Shown in pieces: positions 27,421-36,521 of a stretch of DNA of 64,000 nt. The notes beneath the pieces are model-generated. The model saw nothing but the letters and a program-made list of their open reading frames with translations. It was not told where the DNA came from and ran no database searches. How positions within the stretch are numbered: the first letter of the stretch is position 1; the number at the start of each line of letters is the position of its first letter. The translations under genes were made by a program, and so were the position numbers. Origin of the DNA: Halorientalis sp. IM1011 (lineage in GTDB: Archaea; Halobacteriota; Halobacteria; Halobacteriales; Haloarculaceae); contig NZ_CP019067.1 in assembly GCF_001989615.1 (NCBI RefSeq), positions 1,116,001 to 1,180,000 on the forward strand, in the 5' to 3' direction.

Positions 27421-29040
27421 TTACGACCGCCGACGGGAGAGCAACGCAACCGCGATCAGCGACAGCGTGGCGATCACGATTCCGAATCCGGGGCCGAAGC
27501 CGGTCGTCGTGTTCGGTGCGTCCGTCCCCGGGTCTGCCGCCGCCTGACCGTCCGATCCGGGGGTCGGCGTGTCGTCGTCGGTCTCCTGCTCGCCGTCGCC
27601 CGTCTCGGTCTCTCGCTCGTCGTCCTCGTCTTCGGTATCGGTTTCGTCGGTGTCGTCCCCGTCAGTTTCCTCTTTGTCGTCGGTATCGTCGTCGGAGTCG
27701 GTGTCACCGTCGTCATCGTCGGTGTGGCCTCCGGTGTCGCCATCGTCGTCATCGTCGTCGTTTCCACCACCGGGGTTGGCCGGTCCATTGCCACCGCCGG
27801 GGTTGATCTGGATGCGGCCCGTCGACGTCGCGGTCTCGTCGGGACCGTCACCCTCGGCGACGTAGACGTACTGGTAGGGACCGGTCGACCAGTTGCCGAA
27901 CGTCTCCACGGTGAGCTCCACATCGGAGCCGTCCTTCTCGACCGCGACCGCCGAGGCGTCGAGCGTCGCGTCACCCGTCGAGACGGTGCCCGGCGGTTCG
28001 GTTCCGATGCTGGTCGCGACGAAGTCCACGAGGCCGGGGAGTTCGACCGTCGGCGAGACGCGTCGATCCGAGATGTCGACGCCCATCACCGAGAGGTCGT
28101 TCTCGATCTCGGCGACGCCGTTGACCTCGTCGAGCGAGTGCTCGATCGTCACGTCCTCGGGCCGGACGTCGCGACTGACCTCGTCGACGTTCAGCGTGAA
28201 CTGCTGTCCGACCAGCGTCGGGCGCCGGTAGAGAACCAGCGAGTGCGTCACGTCGTCGTCGCCCAGGTTCGCGTCCACGTCGAACGTGGCCTCGTCGCCG
28301 GGGTTGATCCGGGAGTCCTCGGGCGAGACGTCGGCCGCCGCGTGCTGGACCGGGACCGAGTCGACGCCGACGATCGTCACGTCGCCGTCGACGCTCGCGT
28401 CACCGTCCGCAACGGAGAATCCGTCACCGTCCTCGACGATGGCGACGGCGAACACGTGGACGCCACTCTCGCTCGGTTCGTACTTCGCTTCCAGACCACC
28501 CTCGTCGTCGAACTCGCCGACGCCCTCGCCGTCGTCGAGCAGGTCGTACGTGACGTTCTCGTTCGTCCCGGCCAGCAGGTCGGCTAGATTACCATCGATT
28601 CCACCCTGACTCACCACGGATCTGGCCGTTTCCGTGTCCTGGACGTTCGCGACCAGCACCTGGGCCTCCTTCCCGGCGAAGTCGCCGGTCCCCGCACCAG
28701 TCGTGTCGGGATCCAGCGACAGCTCGATTTTGTCGCCGGTGTCGTAGACGTTCAGATGCCGTTTGTTCAGCGGCACGTCGCCCGTGTCGAACTCGTCGAC
28801 GTTGACGAACGAGTTCACGCTCGTGACGCGTGTCGCCCCGGGCGTCTTCGCGCGGAACGGCAACGCGGCGCGTTCCCAGACGTCCACCTCGTCGGTGACC
28901 TCGACGACGCTCTCGTTCTCGACGCCCAGTGCGGCGTTCGCTCGGTTATCGGGCTGTGCCATTCCGGTCTGGACACCTACGACCGTGAGGGCCAACAGGC
29001 CGGCTACCAGCAGACACACTCTACCCACCCTAAGTGTCAT
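27421..29040 (-). CDS. PGF-CTERM surface protein with acidic stalk
   Basis: A 539-residue exported protein. A signal peptide (about 8-28, VCLLVAGLLALTVVGVQ) is followed by beta-rich domains (about 30-400), then a low-complexity Asp/Glu/Thr stalk of about 90 residues, and a C-terminal FGPGFGIVIATLSLIAVALL with RRRS. The PGF motif plus helix plus basic end is the archaeosortase A signal, so the protein is probably cut, lipid-attached and displayed on the surface. I chose ATG 29040 (MTLRVGRVC). It is divergent from another surface-protein gene. The ligand or partner is unknown. Confidence 0.82.
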   Translation of the reverse strand: MTLRVGRVCLLVAGLLALTVVGVQTGMAQPDNRANAALGVENESVVEVTDEVDVWERAALPFRAKTPGATRVTSVNSFVNVDEFDTGDVPLNKRHLNVYDTGDKIELSLDPDTTGAGTGDFAGKEAQVLVANVQDTETARSVVSQGGIDGNLADLLAGTNENVTYDLLDDGEGVGEFDDEGGLEAKYEPSESGVHVFAVAIVEDGDGFSVADGDASVDGDVTIVGVDSVPVQHAAADVSPEDSRINPGDEATFDVDANLGDDDVTHSLVLYRRPTLVGQQFTLNVDEVSRDVRPEDVTIEHSLDEVNGVAEIENDLSVMGVDISDRRVSPTVELPGLVDFVATSIGTEPPGTVSTGDATLDASAVAVEKDGSDVELTVETFGNWSTGPYQYVYVAEGDGPDETATSTGRIQINPGGGNGPANPGGGNDDDDDDGDTGGHTDDDDGDTDSDDDTDDKEETDGDDTDETDTEDEDDERETETGDGEQETDDDTPTPGSDGQAAADPGTDAPNTTTGFGPGFGIVIATLSLIAVALLSRRRS

Positions 29041-29180
29041 ACGCAATGGTTTTACGCGCGCTTTCTTAACCGTTTAGATTCCTCTGAATGCTGTCTCGTT
29101 TACGGGTTGCCCGAAAGCGCTCGTCGAACGAACCCCACTTGACCGGAAATAGTTTTGCCCTCAGTGACGCAGATATCGCC

Positions 29181-30110
29181 ATGGACACAGGATCGGGGGT
29201 TCGGTGCGTGGTTCTCGTCGCGGTGTTGTTCGCCGTCCCCGGACTCGGGGCCGCGACCGGTGACGTCGGACAAGACGCTGGTGCCGACGACTACAACGTG
29301 ACCGTCGCGGACGCGGTCGAGACGCCGACCCGGACCGTCTCCCTGGAGGGCGAGGAGTTCGATGTCTCCGCGGTTGCCCAGCGTCGCCCGGGCGAACGGA
29401 TCGACGTCACGGTCGCGGCGCCCGATGCGGGCTACGACCTCTATCTCTACGACGCCGACCGCAATATCCGGGACACGTCCCGCCAGCGAGGACCCGCAGA
29501 GGCGGCCTTCGACACCGAGGGGCTCGAAGTCGGAACGTACGTCGTCGCCGTCTACAGACAGGGGGAGTTCCTCGACGTGTTCCCCGTGGTCGTCGCCGGC
29601 TACGACGTGACCGTCTCGACGCCCGCCGAGACGGTGACCGACCGGACCGCCAGGGTTCCGGTGACGGTCACGTCGACGGGCGACCGCAGTGCGCCCGACG
29701 CGGTCGAGGTCGTCGTCGGCGACCGGAACCGCAGCGTCAGGACGACCGCGACGCGAGTCGAAGACGGCGAGTACGTCGCCAACGTCGATGTCTCGCGCTT
29801 GCCCGCGGGGACCTACCGCGCGTACGCGTCCGTGATCGAACGCCGTCCAGACGCGCGCGATCAGTCCCTGGGGATCAGCGACGGCGCGACCCTGACGGTC
29901 GGCGACACGCCACCGCCGACCTCACAACCGGGTAATTCCAAGACGATCGAAACCACGGACGGGTCGGGTTCCTCCGCCGACGTGCTGACCCCGAACGGGA
30001 ACGACGGACCATCGACGACTGCAGGGACCGGACGGTCGACGGCCGTGGCCCTGCTGACGGTCGCCCTGCTCGGGTACGGGCTGGTGACGGCCCTTCGGCG
30101 TCGGCGGTGA
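29181..30110 (+). CDS. Exported, C-terminally anchored beta-rich protein
   Basis: A 309-residue protein. A signal peptide (residues about 8-25, CVVLVAVLFAVPGLGAA) precedes two immunoglobulin-like beta domains (about 40-150, 150-245; phrases such as YDLYLYDADRNIRD and VTVTSTGDRSAP). A Thr/Ser/Gly linker follows and a final membrane helix (about 285-303, TAVALLTVALLGYGLVTAL) ends in RRRR. No PGF motif is visible. It shares its promoter region with the divergent PGF-CTERM gene, so both may be surface proteins under joint control. The function is unknown. Confidence 0.72.
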   Translation: MDTGSGVRCVVLVAVLFAVPGLGAATGDVGQDAGADDYNVTVADAVETPTRTVSLEGEEFDVSAVAQRRPGERIDVTVAAPDAGYDLYLYDADRNIRDTSRQRGPAEAAFDTEGLEVGTYVVAVYRQGEFLDVFPVVVAGYDVTVSTPAETVTDRTARVPVTVTSTGDRSAPDAVEVVVGDRNRSVRTTATRVEDGEYVANVDVSRLPAGTYRAYASVIERRPDARDQSLGISDGATLTVGDTPPPTSQPGNSKTIETTDGSGSSADVLTPNGNDGPSTTAGTGRSTAVALLTVALLGYGLVTALRRRR

Positions 30111-30216
30111 CGCGGCCGTCCCCGGATCACGTATCGGGCGAATCCATCGTCAGGGGAGATTGTTCAGGTAGAAGATGTTTTATTCGTCGGCCGTCTGCGT
30201 CGGACCAACGAAGATC

Positions 30217-30957
30217 ATGTCGAAGGAGGTCGCGGGAACGGACGGCGACGAGGGATCGGTCGTCCACTGCGCGGACGTCGTCAGGGAGTACCGACGGGGC
30301 GGGGGTGGCTTCTTCGGGGGCGACGGGACGGCGATCCGCGCCGTCGACGGCGTGACGCTGTCGATCGACGCCGGCGAGGTCGTCGGCATCGCCGGCCCGA
30401 GCGGGAGCGGCAAGACCACACTCTTGCACCTGCTCGCCGGCCTGGACACGCCGAGTGCGGGGACGGTCACGCTCGCCGGCACCGACGTGGGGTCGCTCTC
30501 CGAGCGCGGGCGGGCGCGCCACCGCCTCGACCACGTCGGCATCGTCTTCCAGCGCTTTCACCTGCTGCCGTCGCTGACCGCCACCTCGAACGTCGCGCTC
30601 CCGCTGGTCGAACGGGGCGTGGGCAAGCGAACGCGCCGGGAACGGGCCCGCGAGGCGCTCGAATCCGTGGGCCTCGAAGACCGGGCCGATCACCGCCCCG
30701 GCCAGCTCAGTGGCGGGGAACGCCAGCGGGTCGCCATCGCGCGAGCGCTCATCACCGAACCGGACCTCGTCGTCGCCGACGAGCCGACCGGCGAACTCGA
30801 CACCGAGACGAGCGCGCGAGTGCTGGACGTGCTGACCGACCTCGCGACCGACCGCGCGGTCGTGCTCGCATCGCACGACGACCAGGCGCTGGCCGCGGGC
30901 GACCGACTGGTCCGCCTCCGCGACGGGGCCGTCACCGGGGAGGACCGTGCCCCGTAG
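30217..30957 (+). CDS. ABC transporter ATP-binding protein (MacB/LolD type)
   Basis: A 246-residue ATPase. Walker A is AGPSGSGKTTLLHLL, the signature QLSGGERQRVAIARAL, and Walker B DLVVADEPTGELD, with the H-loop in ASHDD. The phrase EPTGELD and the neighbour permeases mark the MacB/LolD/FtsE class that works without channel transport, by mechanotransmission. ATG 30217 is chosen (MSKEVAGTDG). Its stop overlaps the first permease gene, so the three genes form an operon. The exported or extracted substrate is unknown. Confidence 0.92.
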   Translation: MSKEVAGTDGDEGSVVHCADVVREYRRGGGGFFGGDGTAIRAVDGVTLSIDAGEVVGIAGPSGSGKTTLLHLLAGLDTPSAGTVTLAGTDVGSLSERGRARHRLDHVGIVFQRFHLLPSLTATSNVALPLVERGVGKRTRRERAREALESVGLEDRADHRPGQLSGGERQRVAIARALITEPDLVVADEPTGELDTETSARVLDVLTDLATDRAVVLASHDDQALAAGDRLVRLRDGAVTGEDRAP

Positions 30958-32188
30958 CCTCGCCCGCCTGCGCCGCTGGTACGGGCTCGTCGGCCTCGGG
31001 GTGACCCGGGTCGTCGGCTCGCTCGTCCACGGCGGCACTCGACGCGTGGGCTACAGCGTGCTCGGCGTCGCCATCGCCGTCGCACTGCTGACGGTCGTGA
31101 CCGGCATCGCCTTCGGCGTGACCGCCGACGCGACCGTCCACGGCGAGGGCGTCGACTACGTGGTCGTCCCCGAGCGCGGGACGGCCAGCTCCGCGGTCGT
31201 CGCGACCGGCGACCCCCGGCTCGGCGACGTCCACGCCACCGCTGCGGGCCTCCGCGAGGACGAGCGGATCTCCCACGCCACGCCCGTCTTGCGCCAGGTG
31301 CTCCAGGTCTCCGTCGACGGTGGCTCGACCCAGGAGTACGTCGCGGTGGTCGGCGTCGTCGGCGGGGAAAATCTGGATCTGGTCGCCGGCGTCAACGTGT
31401 CGGCCCTCACCCCCGGCGACCCCCACTACGCGAACGGAAGCCGCAACGGGTCCTGGACCGGCGAGGTCGTGCTGAACGAGGCGGCCGCGTCGGTGCTGAA
31501 CGCCTCGGCTGGCTCCGGGTTGCAGTTCGCGACCGCACCCGAGCGCAACTTCTCGGTCGTCGCGGTGGCCGACGCCGAGCGGAGCGGGCCGGGCGGGTCG
31601 GTCCCCGTCGCGGCCGCGCAGTTGAGCGAACTGCAGGCGGTGACGGGCGCCGACCGCGGGGACGTGGCCACCCACCTGCTGGTGGACACGAACGCACCGG
31701 GCGTCCGGGACCGGCTCGCCGGTCTGTACCCCAACACCGAGGTCGTCGAGCAGCGCGGGCTCTCGACCTACCAGCTGGGGAACTCCGACCTCCCGCTCGC
31801 GATGGCCGTGGTCGCGTTCCTGACGGCGCTGGTCGTCGGCGTGCTCTTCATCGGGACGACGATGGCCCTTGCGGTGACGGCCGACCGCCGCCTGCTCGCG
31901 ACGATGGGCGCCGTCGGCTTCGGCGGTCGGAGCCGCTCGCTCATCGTCCTCGCCGAGACGGTCACCGTCTCCGTGCTCGGCGGGATTCTGGGAGTGGTCG
32001 TCGGCCGGGCCGGCATCGCCGCGACGAACCTCGCCACCCGGGAGTATCTGGGGACCCAGATCGCACAGTTCCACCTGGCCCTCGCCGCCTACGGGCTCGG
32101 GGTCGCGGTCGTCATCGGCCTGCTCGCCGCGCCCTATCCGGTCTGGTTGAGCCATCGAGGTCGCGTCACGGAGGACATCCGACGATGA
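30947..32188 (+). CDS. ABC transporter permease (FtsX/MacB-like), first
   Basis: A 413-residue permease with the MacB layout: one N-terminal helix (about 40-60), a large external domain (about 65-275), and three C-terminal helices (about 280-405). The external region has N-x-S/T sites. The GTG start overlaps the ATPase gene by 11 bases, and its stop overlaps the second permease by four (ATGA). It pairs with the second permease to form a heterodimeric exporter or lipoprotein/peptide-moving machine. Confidence 0.88.
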   Translation: MPRSLARLRRWYGLVGLGVTRVVGSLVHGGTRRVGYSVLGVAIAVALLTVVTGIAFGVTADATVHGEGVDYVVVPERGTASSAVVATGDPRLGDVHATAAGLREDERISHATPVLRQVLQVSVDGGSTQEYVAVVGVVGGENLDLVAGVNVSALTPGDPHYANGSRNGSWTGEVVLNEAAASVLNASAGSGLQFATAPERNFSVVAVADAERSGPGGSVPVAAAQLSELQAVTGADRGDVATHLLVDTNAPGVRDRLAGLYPNTEVVEQRGLSTYQLGNSDLPLAMAVVAFLTALVVGVLFIGTTMALAVTADRRLLATMGAVGFGGRSRSLIVLAETVTVSVLGGILGVVVGRAGIAATNLATREYLGTQIAQFHLALAAYGLGVAVVIGLLAAPYPVWLSHRGRVTEDIRR

Positions 32189-33417
32189 GAGTGCTCACGC
32201 GACTCCGTGCGTCGGTCGGACTCGCCATCGCGCAGTTGCGGTACGACCGCACGCGGACGGCGCTGGCCGTGCTCGGCGTCGCGCTGGCCGTCGTCTCGAC
32301 GACGCTGTTGCTCGGCCTCGGCATCGGCGTCGTCGCCTTCGGCGAGGAGCGCTTCGCCCAGTCCGACCAGGAGCTCTGGGTGACCGGCGGCCCCGTGGAA
32401 CTTGCGCCGGGGACGGTGGGCGGCGTCGACAACTCCCTGACCGGCTCGCACGAACTCTCCGATCGGATCAGTCGCCACGAGGACGTCAAGATCGCCGCAC
32501 CGCTGGCCTTCCAGACCGTCTACGTCGGCCGGAATCGGAGCGAGCTGGAGCCAATCGCCGCGGTGGGGGTGCCGTTCGTCAAGGAGAGTCGCATCGGCAT
32601 CGACCGCGGGTCGACCTTCTCGAAATCAGGCACCCACTACGCCAACGGGACCTACGACGGCCCGATGAACCACGAGGTCCTGATCGACCAGCGGACCGCG
32701 AGCCTGTTCGACGTCGGCATCGGCGACACCCTCTACGTCGGCGGGACGACCAGTACCGCCCGCGAGCACGAGTTCGAGATCGTCGGCTTCACCTCCACCT
32801 TCTCGCAGTTCCTCGGGACCTCCACCGTGACGCTCCAGCTGAGCGAACTGCAGGAAGTCACCGGGACGACCGGCACCGACGAGGCCACCTACGTCGCCGT
32901 GAACTTAGAGGACGGCGCCGACCCCGATCAGGTGGCCGGGGAACTGGAGCGGGAGTACCCGAACTACGACGTCCGGACCAACGAGGAACAACTGCAGTCG
33001 CTCCTGCAGGAACGGCTGGTGGTGCTGGCCGCTGGAGTCAGTTTGGCCGGGTTGGCCGTGGTCGTCGGGTTCGCGATCACGCTGAATCTGTTGTTGTCGT
33101 TTGTGGCCCAGCAACGCCGACAGTTCGCCGCGCTGCAGGCGCTCGGCTGTTCCCGGTGGACGCTTGGCGGGACGATCGTGGCGCAGGCGTTGGTGGTTGG
33201 GTTGGTTGGGGTTGTGGTGGGCCTGGGGCTTTCCGTGCCTCTGGCTATTGGTCTGGAGTGGGTCGCCGAAACGCTGGTCGGCTTCGGGGATGTGATTCAG
33301 TTGTCCGGGACTGCTGTATTGGTCGGGGCCTGGATTGGTGGAGTTACGAGTTTGGTTAGTGGGATGGTTGCTGGGTGGGGTGTTGGGCGTGGGTCGGTGG
33401 TAGAAGACGATATTTGA
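32185..33417 (+). CDS. ABC transporter permease (FtsX/MacB-like), second
   Basis: A 410-residue paralogue of the preceding permease, with an N-terminal helix (about 25-50), an external domain and three C-terminal helices (about 285-405, with AQQRRQFAALQALGCSRW before the second). The ATG overlaps the upstream stop. The last 80 codons change base use: from about 33185 the DNA is T/G-rich at third positions and contains a run of GG tracts, unlike the rest of the operon. The protein stays in frame and hydrophobic. This marks the edge of the AT-rich island. Confidence 0.87.
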   Translation: MRVLTRLRASVGLAIAQLRYDRTRTALAVLGVALAVVSTTLLLGLGIGVVAFGEERFAQSDQELWVTGGPVELAPGTVGGVDNSLTGSHELSDRISRHEDVKIAAPLAFQTVYVGRNRSELEPIAAVGVPFVKESRIGIDRGSTFSKSGTHYANGTYDGPMNHEVLIDQRTASLFDVGIGDTLYVGGTTSTAREHEFEIVGFTSTFSQFLGTSTVTLQLSELQEVTGTTGTDEATYVAVNLEDGADPDQVAGELEREYPNYDVRTNEEQLQSLLQERLVVLAAGVSLAGLAVVVGFAITLNLLLSFVAQQRRQFAALQALGCSRWTLGGTIVAQALVVGLVGVVVGLGLSVPLAIGLEWVAETLVGFGDVIQLSGTAVLVGAWIGGVTSLVSGMVAGWGVGRGSVVEDDI

Positions 33418-33511
33418 TATTGGCTCAGCCAATAATATTTGTATTTGAACTATTCCATTGCTATTCAGACCTCCTTGAATCCAGGACCAAATCCATCAAG
33501 CTTTGTTGGTA

Positions 33512-35041
33512 CTATATCTGCTTTCTAAGAAACTCTCTTGTCCTTTCCATCTCGAATCCTATCTTATCCTCAAACATATCAAATAAAATCAAGTCATCCT
33601 CTTCAACACTACGCGTGAGGAATAGTGAAAGTATTTGAATTATTCCGAGGGAAAGTCCAACTAATACCATTTCAGGGATGCTCAGTTGGTTCTGAGTGAG
33701 TAACGCCAGAGACGCTGCAAACCCTGCTGTTGGAATAATTGGTTTGATATTGGATAAAGCAAACGGAGTAATCCCAGTTTCTCTATAAATAGCACCTGTT
33801 TCAACTATATTGTATACTGCGTAACCCATCACAGTAGAAAATGCTGCCCCTACGATTCCAAACACGGGGATGAGAAGTATATTGAATATAAAGTTAAAAC
33901 ACAGACCAACAGCTGCGGAATATAACTCAATTCGAGGTTGATCAATAGCCTGTACTACGTCCCCATTTAACCCAGTAACAGCACGTATGAGAAGACCTCC
34001 AACCAATACGCTCAATGCCGTGGCTGCGGATAAATACGCCTCACCGTACACAATTCGTATTATATCAGAAGAGAAGAATGAAAAGAGAAGAACTGGCGGT
34101 GTGGTAGCGAGTAGTATCCATTTAGTAGATGCATTATATAAATGGTTCAATTCCTCCTTCATTCCCCTATCATAGTATTTTGTCGCCAGAGGTAGGAAAA
34201 TAAACGTGAATGAGCCAAGAATGAAGGTTGAAATTTGTTGGAGTGGCTGGATTGAACGGTAGTAGCCGACTGACGTTTCATCCATGAAGTATCCAATCAT
34301 CAATATATCTAGATTTCGGAGAAATAGGAAGATTGCTAGTCCTCCAGCTAACGGCCATGAGAACCGCCAGAGTTCGCGGACTGAGGTAACACTTGGAGTG
34401 TGGTGGGATATATTTGTCAGATCAAGATTCTTCCTTATGAAGATACTCGCTCCCAGAACTAAAAGAAGTGGAACGGAGAGCCAGTATACGATAGCCCCCA
34501 GTACATTTTCGCCCGTTAAGGTTAAGGCTAAAAGGATACCGATAGAGCCGAGTCGTGAGATGAAGTCCTGTGAAATAACAGCGGGAAAAGATTGTTTCTG
34601 TGCTCTTAGTATTCCTAGCGAAATTCGACCTAACGGGTAAAGAAATATGTAAGGAATGAATAGGACCAAAAATGTGGAGACAGCCATAATTCCCGCTATC
34701 TGAGCTATCCAATTTCGAAGTAGATAGAGAACTATAGAGGAGATCGAAGCACTAAACAAGACAATTATAAGACCACTTTGAACGATTTCTTCTTTAGAAA
34801 GACTGCCCCGTTCACCGGACATTTTTCTTGTAACTCCATCATGTACCCCCAGAAGTACAATTGTCGCCACAGATGATACAATCGTATACGTAAAGGCAAT
34901 TTCACCAAACATATTTGGGTTGAGAGACCGAATGATAATTATCTCTCCAAAAAATCCAAGAGCACGGCCTAAAATAGTGCCACAAAGAATTAGTAGTGCG
35001 CTCTCAGCCAGATCCCCGAGTGATTCATTTGCCGACTGCAC
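33512..35041 (-). CDS. Polysaccharide flippase, Wzx/MOP family
   Basis: A 509-residue polytopic protein with about 14 hydrophobic helices, in the MOP exporter superfamily. It begins with an amphipathic segment and ALLILCGTILGRALGFFGEIII, a typical flippase start, and ends with an acidic cytosolic tail. It should flip lipid-linked glycans across the membrane for the surface polymer made by the neighbouring glycosyltransferases. The gene is AT-rich, unlike the flanking chromosome, which suggests transfer. The last two helices overlap the poor-GC zone near the operon edge. Confidence 0.9.
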   Translation of the reverse strand: MQSANESLGDLAESALLILCGTILGRALGFFGEIIIIRSLNPNMFGEIAFTYTIVSSVATIVLLGVHDGVTRKMSGERGSLSKEEIVQSGLIIVLFSASISSIVLYLLRNWIAQIAGIMAVSTFLVLFIPYIFLYPLGRISLGILRAQKQSFPAVISQDFISRLGSIGILLALTLTGENVLGAIVYWLSVPLLLVLGASIFIRKNLDLTNISHHTPSVTSVRELWRFSWPLAGGLAIFLFLRNLDILMIGYFMDETSVGYYRSIQPLQQISTFILGSFTFIFLPLATKYYDRGMKEELNHLYNASTKWILLATTPPVLLFSFFSSDIIRIVYGEAYLSAATALSVLVGGLLIRAVTGLNGDVVQAIDQPRIELYSAAVGLCFNFIFNILLIPVFGIVGAAFSTVMGYAVYNIVETGAIYRETGITPFALSNIKPIIPTAGFAASLALLTQNQLSIPEMVLVGLSLGIIQILSLFLTRSVEEDDLILFDMFEDKIGFEMERTREFLRKQI

Positions 35042-35154
35042 ATTAGTTCATTAGAAGTTAAATATTAGTAAATTTCGTCTTCTCGCCATACCATATCCGT
35101 AATTAAATAATTAGGTCCATAGATCATATTCTATCTTGTAAAGTCCGCTATTGG

Positions 35155-35280
35155 TTTTTTGGTCCGGAGAAAGCAAAGACGTGGATTGAGGAAGCAAGGG
35201 AAATCAATCTCTCTCAATCAGAAAGAGAGGATAAAGATGTACCACTCGATCTTCTGGAAGAACTCGGTTATATCGAATAA
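35155..35280 (+). pseudogene. Sulfatase C-terminal remnant
   Basis: In a 341-base gap (35042-35382), one frame reads EKAKTWIEEAREINLSQSER, then an acidic stretch and LLEELGYIE before TAA. Haloarchaeal sulfatases end in just this way, with a charged helix and (L/R)xxLGYxE. No start or catalytic domain is upstream. It is a 3' relic of a sulfatase gene, probably removed by recombination. The rest of the gap holds nothing else I can recognise. Confidence 0.5.
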
Positions 35281-35382
35281 CTCAAAGCAATAGATTGTGG
35301 TTTTCCCAAATGTTTCACCAGACCCGTCCACCTATTCTCCTTACCGGATGTTTTATGAAAACGGTGGGTCGAAGGAAGTATC

Positions 35383-36465
35383 TCAGCTCACTGCAGATTG
35401 ATACTGGTCATAAATTCTACCTGTAACCGTATCCCAATCCCAGTCTGCAATTTGGTTTTCCGCATTGGTTGACAATTTTTCCCGGAATCCTTCTGAGGAA
35501 TAGAGTTTCTCCAGAGCATCGGCAATTTTGGATGCATTATGATCAACAAGCAATCCAGTTTTCTCATCTTTAATTATATCTGGGATTCCACCTACTGGCG
35601 TCGAAATCACTGGTACACCTAGCTCAAATGCTTCGACTATGACGCGAGGCATCCCTTCCCGTTCAGAGGGCAGAACGAGTGTATCCGCTTGTGAGATTTC
35701 GGTCAATGCCGTTCTGTGAGAGACACTCCCCTTCAATTCAATTTTATCACCATATTCGATACCCTCAATATGGTCTTTTACTTCATTGAAATCCGGTCCA
35801 TCGCCTATAATTACCAACTTTCCAGATCTGTGCTTTGTATAGAACTCCTCAAAGGCATCAAGTAAGAGGAATATGCCCTTGTGTTGGATTACCGTCCCAA
35901 CGAAGATAATCGTGAATTCGTCGTTTTCTGATTCAATAGCACAATCAGAAACGTAATCTGGATTTACAACCGGGATTCTTGTAATTTTGTTGGCGTCGAC
36001 ACCCGCCTTCTCAAGACGGGCATCAATATTACTGCTACAGCTAAGCCAATGCTCAACATTACCTAATGTAACCATCCATAACGGGAAGTCCTCATCGCGA
36101 CAGTCGTAGACGAGGGGGACATCTAAAAGGACTGTAGCAACCGCGAGCCCCGGGACGGCATTGGAGGTTGAATGAGAATGAACGAGATCAATATCCTCAA
36201 AGAGTATCAGATAGAGGCTTATAATGAGAGATACGAGAGAGGGAATTGCGGTCCGGATGAATAGAGGAGGGTGGTGAAGTTCCGGAATCACCCTAAGGAC
36301 GGTAACCGCTGGATTATCATTTATTTCATCATGGTCTTCCCCCCTAGCCGTAAGTACAAAGATAGTGTGATTGTCATCTATCTTCTCAACCAAGTTGGAG
36401 AAATATGAGGCTGCCCCACCTGATTGAGGAGGATATATTGGCGAGTGTATCAGGATTCTCGACAT
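35383..36465 (-). CDS. Glycosyltransferase family 4, first
   Basis: A 360-residue GT-B enzyme. The N-terminal acceptor domain begins MSRILIHSPIYPPQSGGAAS, and the donor domain carries FVGTVIQHKGIFLLLDAF, VIIGDGP and the EX7E-type segment LPSEREGMPRVIVEAFELG. It transfers a sugar from a nucleotide donor to a lipid-linked glycan on the cytosolic face. The donor and linkage are unknown. The gene is AT-rich like the flippase, and they form part of the same surface-glycan island. Confidence 0.9.
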   Translation of the reverse strand: MSRILIHSPIYPPQSGGAASYFSNLVEKIDDNHTIFVLTARGEDHDEINDNPAVTVLRVIPELHHPPLFIRTAIPSLVSLIISLYLILFEDIDLVHSHSTSNAVPGLAVATVLLDVPLVYDCRDEDFPLWMVTLGNVEHWLSCSSNIDARLEKAGVDANKITRIPVVNPDYVSDCAIESENDEFTIIFVGTVIQHKGIFLLLDAFEEFYTKHRSGKLVIIGDGPDFNEVKDHIEGIEYGDKIELKGSVSHRTALTEISQADTLVLPSEREGMPRVIVEAFELGVPVISTPVGGIPDIIKDEKTGLLVDHNASKIADALEKLYSSEGFREKLSTNAENQIADWDWDTVTGRIYDQYQSAVS

Positions 36466-36521
36466 TTTGGTTCAATATCCGCCTTTATTTTTATAGTTAT
36501 TACGGTTCTGATAGAAGTAAT

